A DNA stretch of 64,000 nt from Limanda limanda (lineage: Eukaryota > Chordata > Actinopteri > Pleuronectiformes > Pleuronectidae). How positions within the stretch are numbered: the first letter of the stretch is position 1; every line of letters starts with the position of its first letter. The stretch is from NCBI RefSeq assembly GCF_963576545.1, contig NC_083638.1, forward strand, positions 24,576,090-24,640,089. Reading direction: 5' to 3'. The notes beneath the pieces were generated by a model, which was not told where the DNA came from, did not search any database, and worked only from the letters and a program-made list of their open reading frames with translations. Positions 62,565 through 64,000 of this stretch are shown here, in pieces. The position numbers and the translations under genes were made by a program.

Positions 62565-63637
62565 GTAAAGTTTCAGGACGCACCTTTTATACCTGTGTAG
62601 CTTGTTCTGGCACCTTATGAGTGAGCAGGCGTGGAGGCACAGTCACAGCACATAGACCTTCATCACAATATGATGATTCAGTACTCGGTTGATCTCAGAG
62701 TAGGAAGGACTTATTTGTATATCAAAAATGTTGACTCCCATTTCCAGTTCTGGGTCAGTGTTTTATATTCTAGAAGTGTTCTTAAAGTATGATATATTGA
62801 ACACATCCCATGTGTCAGGTAAATGGTCTACAAGTATTTACTATGTGATTTTTGCAAGGACTTTCGGAGGCCTGTGTGCCTGAGGATGTGAAGTACACTG
62901 TACATCATCATCTAGCCAACAGCATTGTTTTATCAGACCTGTCTGAGCAGCCTTGAACAAGCTCCAGCACTGTTTACACAGAGATTCTTCACTGTCCCGC
63001 TGACAGAGAAGACGGAGCATGCGTTTTTATCACATACATTAATCACTATGAAATACTGTATATCTCAGCCAAGTTAAACCTTTCTCGCTTGATATTCTTT
63101 CATGTTATGAAACCATGAAATCACACTGAGACTTCTGTAATATTTGAAAATATTTAAAATTATAACGTTTAAAAAAAATACACAGTACATCAAAGAAAGA
63201 CCATTATTATTCAAAGCCTGTGGGAAGAAGGGCTTTGCTTCTGTTGCCCTAAGGCCTCTTTCTCCTTTCTCCTTATCCCCGTGGGTTGTTTTCTAACATA
63301 TTGACATATACACAATGATATATGATGATATCACTTTATTGAGTTATGAATTATATTGTACTAGCCTTTAAGACAGCATTTCAATTAGCCTAAATCTAAA
63401 ATGGCTTTTAATCCATGTTAAATTCTTTATGCACCATCAACATTTTTAATCAGTGATGGCAAATACATCATAATCACTTTGACAACCATTTAGAGTTTAG
63501 TATGTACAATGGTGTTATAATTACTTTGACGGTATACCACCATGGTTTCTGCTCCAAACAGTAGATTGATTCAGAATCCCTGCAGTTATGACTGAAGTCC
63601 TAACACTTGACCCAACTCTCGTTTTTTTCCTGCACAG
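62565..63637 (+). other. tjp1: tjp1 intron 13
   Basis: A 1.07-kb AT-rich intron. No other gene or clear repeat seen. Confidence 0.9.
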
Positions 63638-63822
63638 AGCTGAGCAGTTATCCAGTGTGCAGTACACCCTCCCCAAAACACCAGGGGGCGACAGAGCGGA
63701 CTTCTGGAGATTCCGAGGACTGCGAAGTTCCAAGAGGAATTTGCGGAAGAGCAGGGAGGACTTGTCTGCGCAGCCAGTTCAGACCAAGTTCCCTGCGTAT
63801 GAGAGGGTGGTGCTGAGGGAAG
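63638..63822 (+). CDS. tjp1: tjp1 exon 14 (U5 hinge, start of GUK)
   Basis: 185 nt. The first base completes Arg588, then [40 protein letters not shown] and [21 protein letters not shown], ending one base into the next codon (donor gaag|gtaaga, phase 1). This is the U5 hinge with its basic segment and the first strand of the catalytically inactive GUK domain; in ZO-1 the U5-GUK unit binds occludin. The rest of GUK lies beyond the window. Confidence 0.97.
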
Positions 63823-64000
63823 GTAAGAGCAGATCATTTAATAATTGGCAGATGACAGAGTTCAACTTTATAGCTTAAAGAAATATGAATGGGAAAGTTT
63901 TTCCCTATTTCTTAGATCGAGCAAATTACGTGGGTCTTAATATTTAAATATATTCTTATATTAACAAAGGACAGATAGCAATGTAACCCTAAAGACACAG
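63823..64000 (+). other. tjp1: tjp1 intron 14, start only
   Basis: Begins at gtaagagc and runs off the window. No exon seen in it. Confidence 0.9.

Larger units (their letters stand above)
1823..64000 (+). other. tjp1: tjp1 (ZO-1) gene, partial at both ends
   Basis: Fifteen coding exons on the + strand: one alternative 5' exon plus exons 1-14 of the short isoform. All have GT-AG borders and compatible phases, and the assembled product reads as vertebrate ZO-1 from its N-terminus through PDZ1, PDZ2, PDZ3 and SH3 into the GUK region. ZO-1 is a cytoplasmic MAGUK scaffold at tight junctions, adherens junctions and gap junctions. From family knowledge, PDZ1 binds claudin tails, PDZ2 dimerises and binds connexins, PDZ3 binds JAM-A, and SH3-GUK binds occludin. 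The C-terminal half lies beyond position 64000, and the first exon of the long isoform lies left of position 1. The gene was assigned by recognising the protein. Which teleost paralogue (a or b) it is cannot be settled here. Confidence 0.96.

Overview
This window is a piece of a teleost fish chromosome, probably from a percomorph. It is dominated by one gene read on the + strand: tjp1, which encodes tight junction protein 1 (ZO-1), a membrane-associated guanylate kinase (MAGUK) scaffold. The identification rests on fifteen coding exons. Apart from one alternative 5' exon, they join in consistent splice phase into the first ~650 residues of ZO-1: a short N-terminus, PDZ1, an acidic/SR-rich linker, PDZ2, a second linker, PDZ3, SH3 and the start of the guanylate-kinase-like (GUK) unit. 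The remaining 3' exons (rest of GUK, proline-rich tail, ZU5) lie beyond the right edge. The sequence alone does not show whether this is tjp1a or tjp1b.

Layout. 1-1822: intron or flank upstream of an alternative exon. 1823-2036: a 71-codon exon that looks like the N-terminus of a long ZO-1 isoform; its own first exon lies left of the window. 2037-~32600: a ~30 kb non-coding interval with many (CA)n/(GT)n arrays, several teleost interspersed repeats and a few striking short motifs, including two perfect RFX X-box palindromes and a CTCF-like site inside a repeat. ~32620-33431: a CpG-rich, TATA-less promoter and 5' leader with three small uORFs, then the 8-codon first exon of the short isoform. 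33432-52053: an 18.6 kb intron. 52054-63822: exons 2-14 in a compact cluster. 63823-64000: start of the next intron.

The long-isoform exon and the CpG-island first exon both end in phase 0, so either can splice to exon 2 at 52054. This points to two alternative promoters about 31 kb or more apart feeding one scaffold core. I see no second protein-coding gene, tRNA, rRNA, CRISPR array or prokaryotic feature. Most other open frames are translations of dinucleotide repeats or chance frames in introns. I found no evidence of a wholly new system. The most testable novelties are a candidate 12-nt in-frame microexon in intron 8, a tandem (NAGNAG) acceptor at exon 11, the alternative N-terminal exon, and the regulatory-looking palindromes in the long intron.
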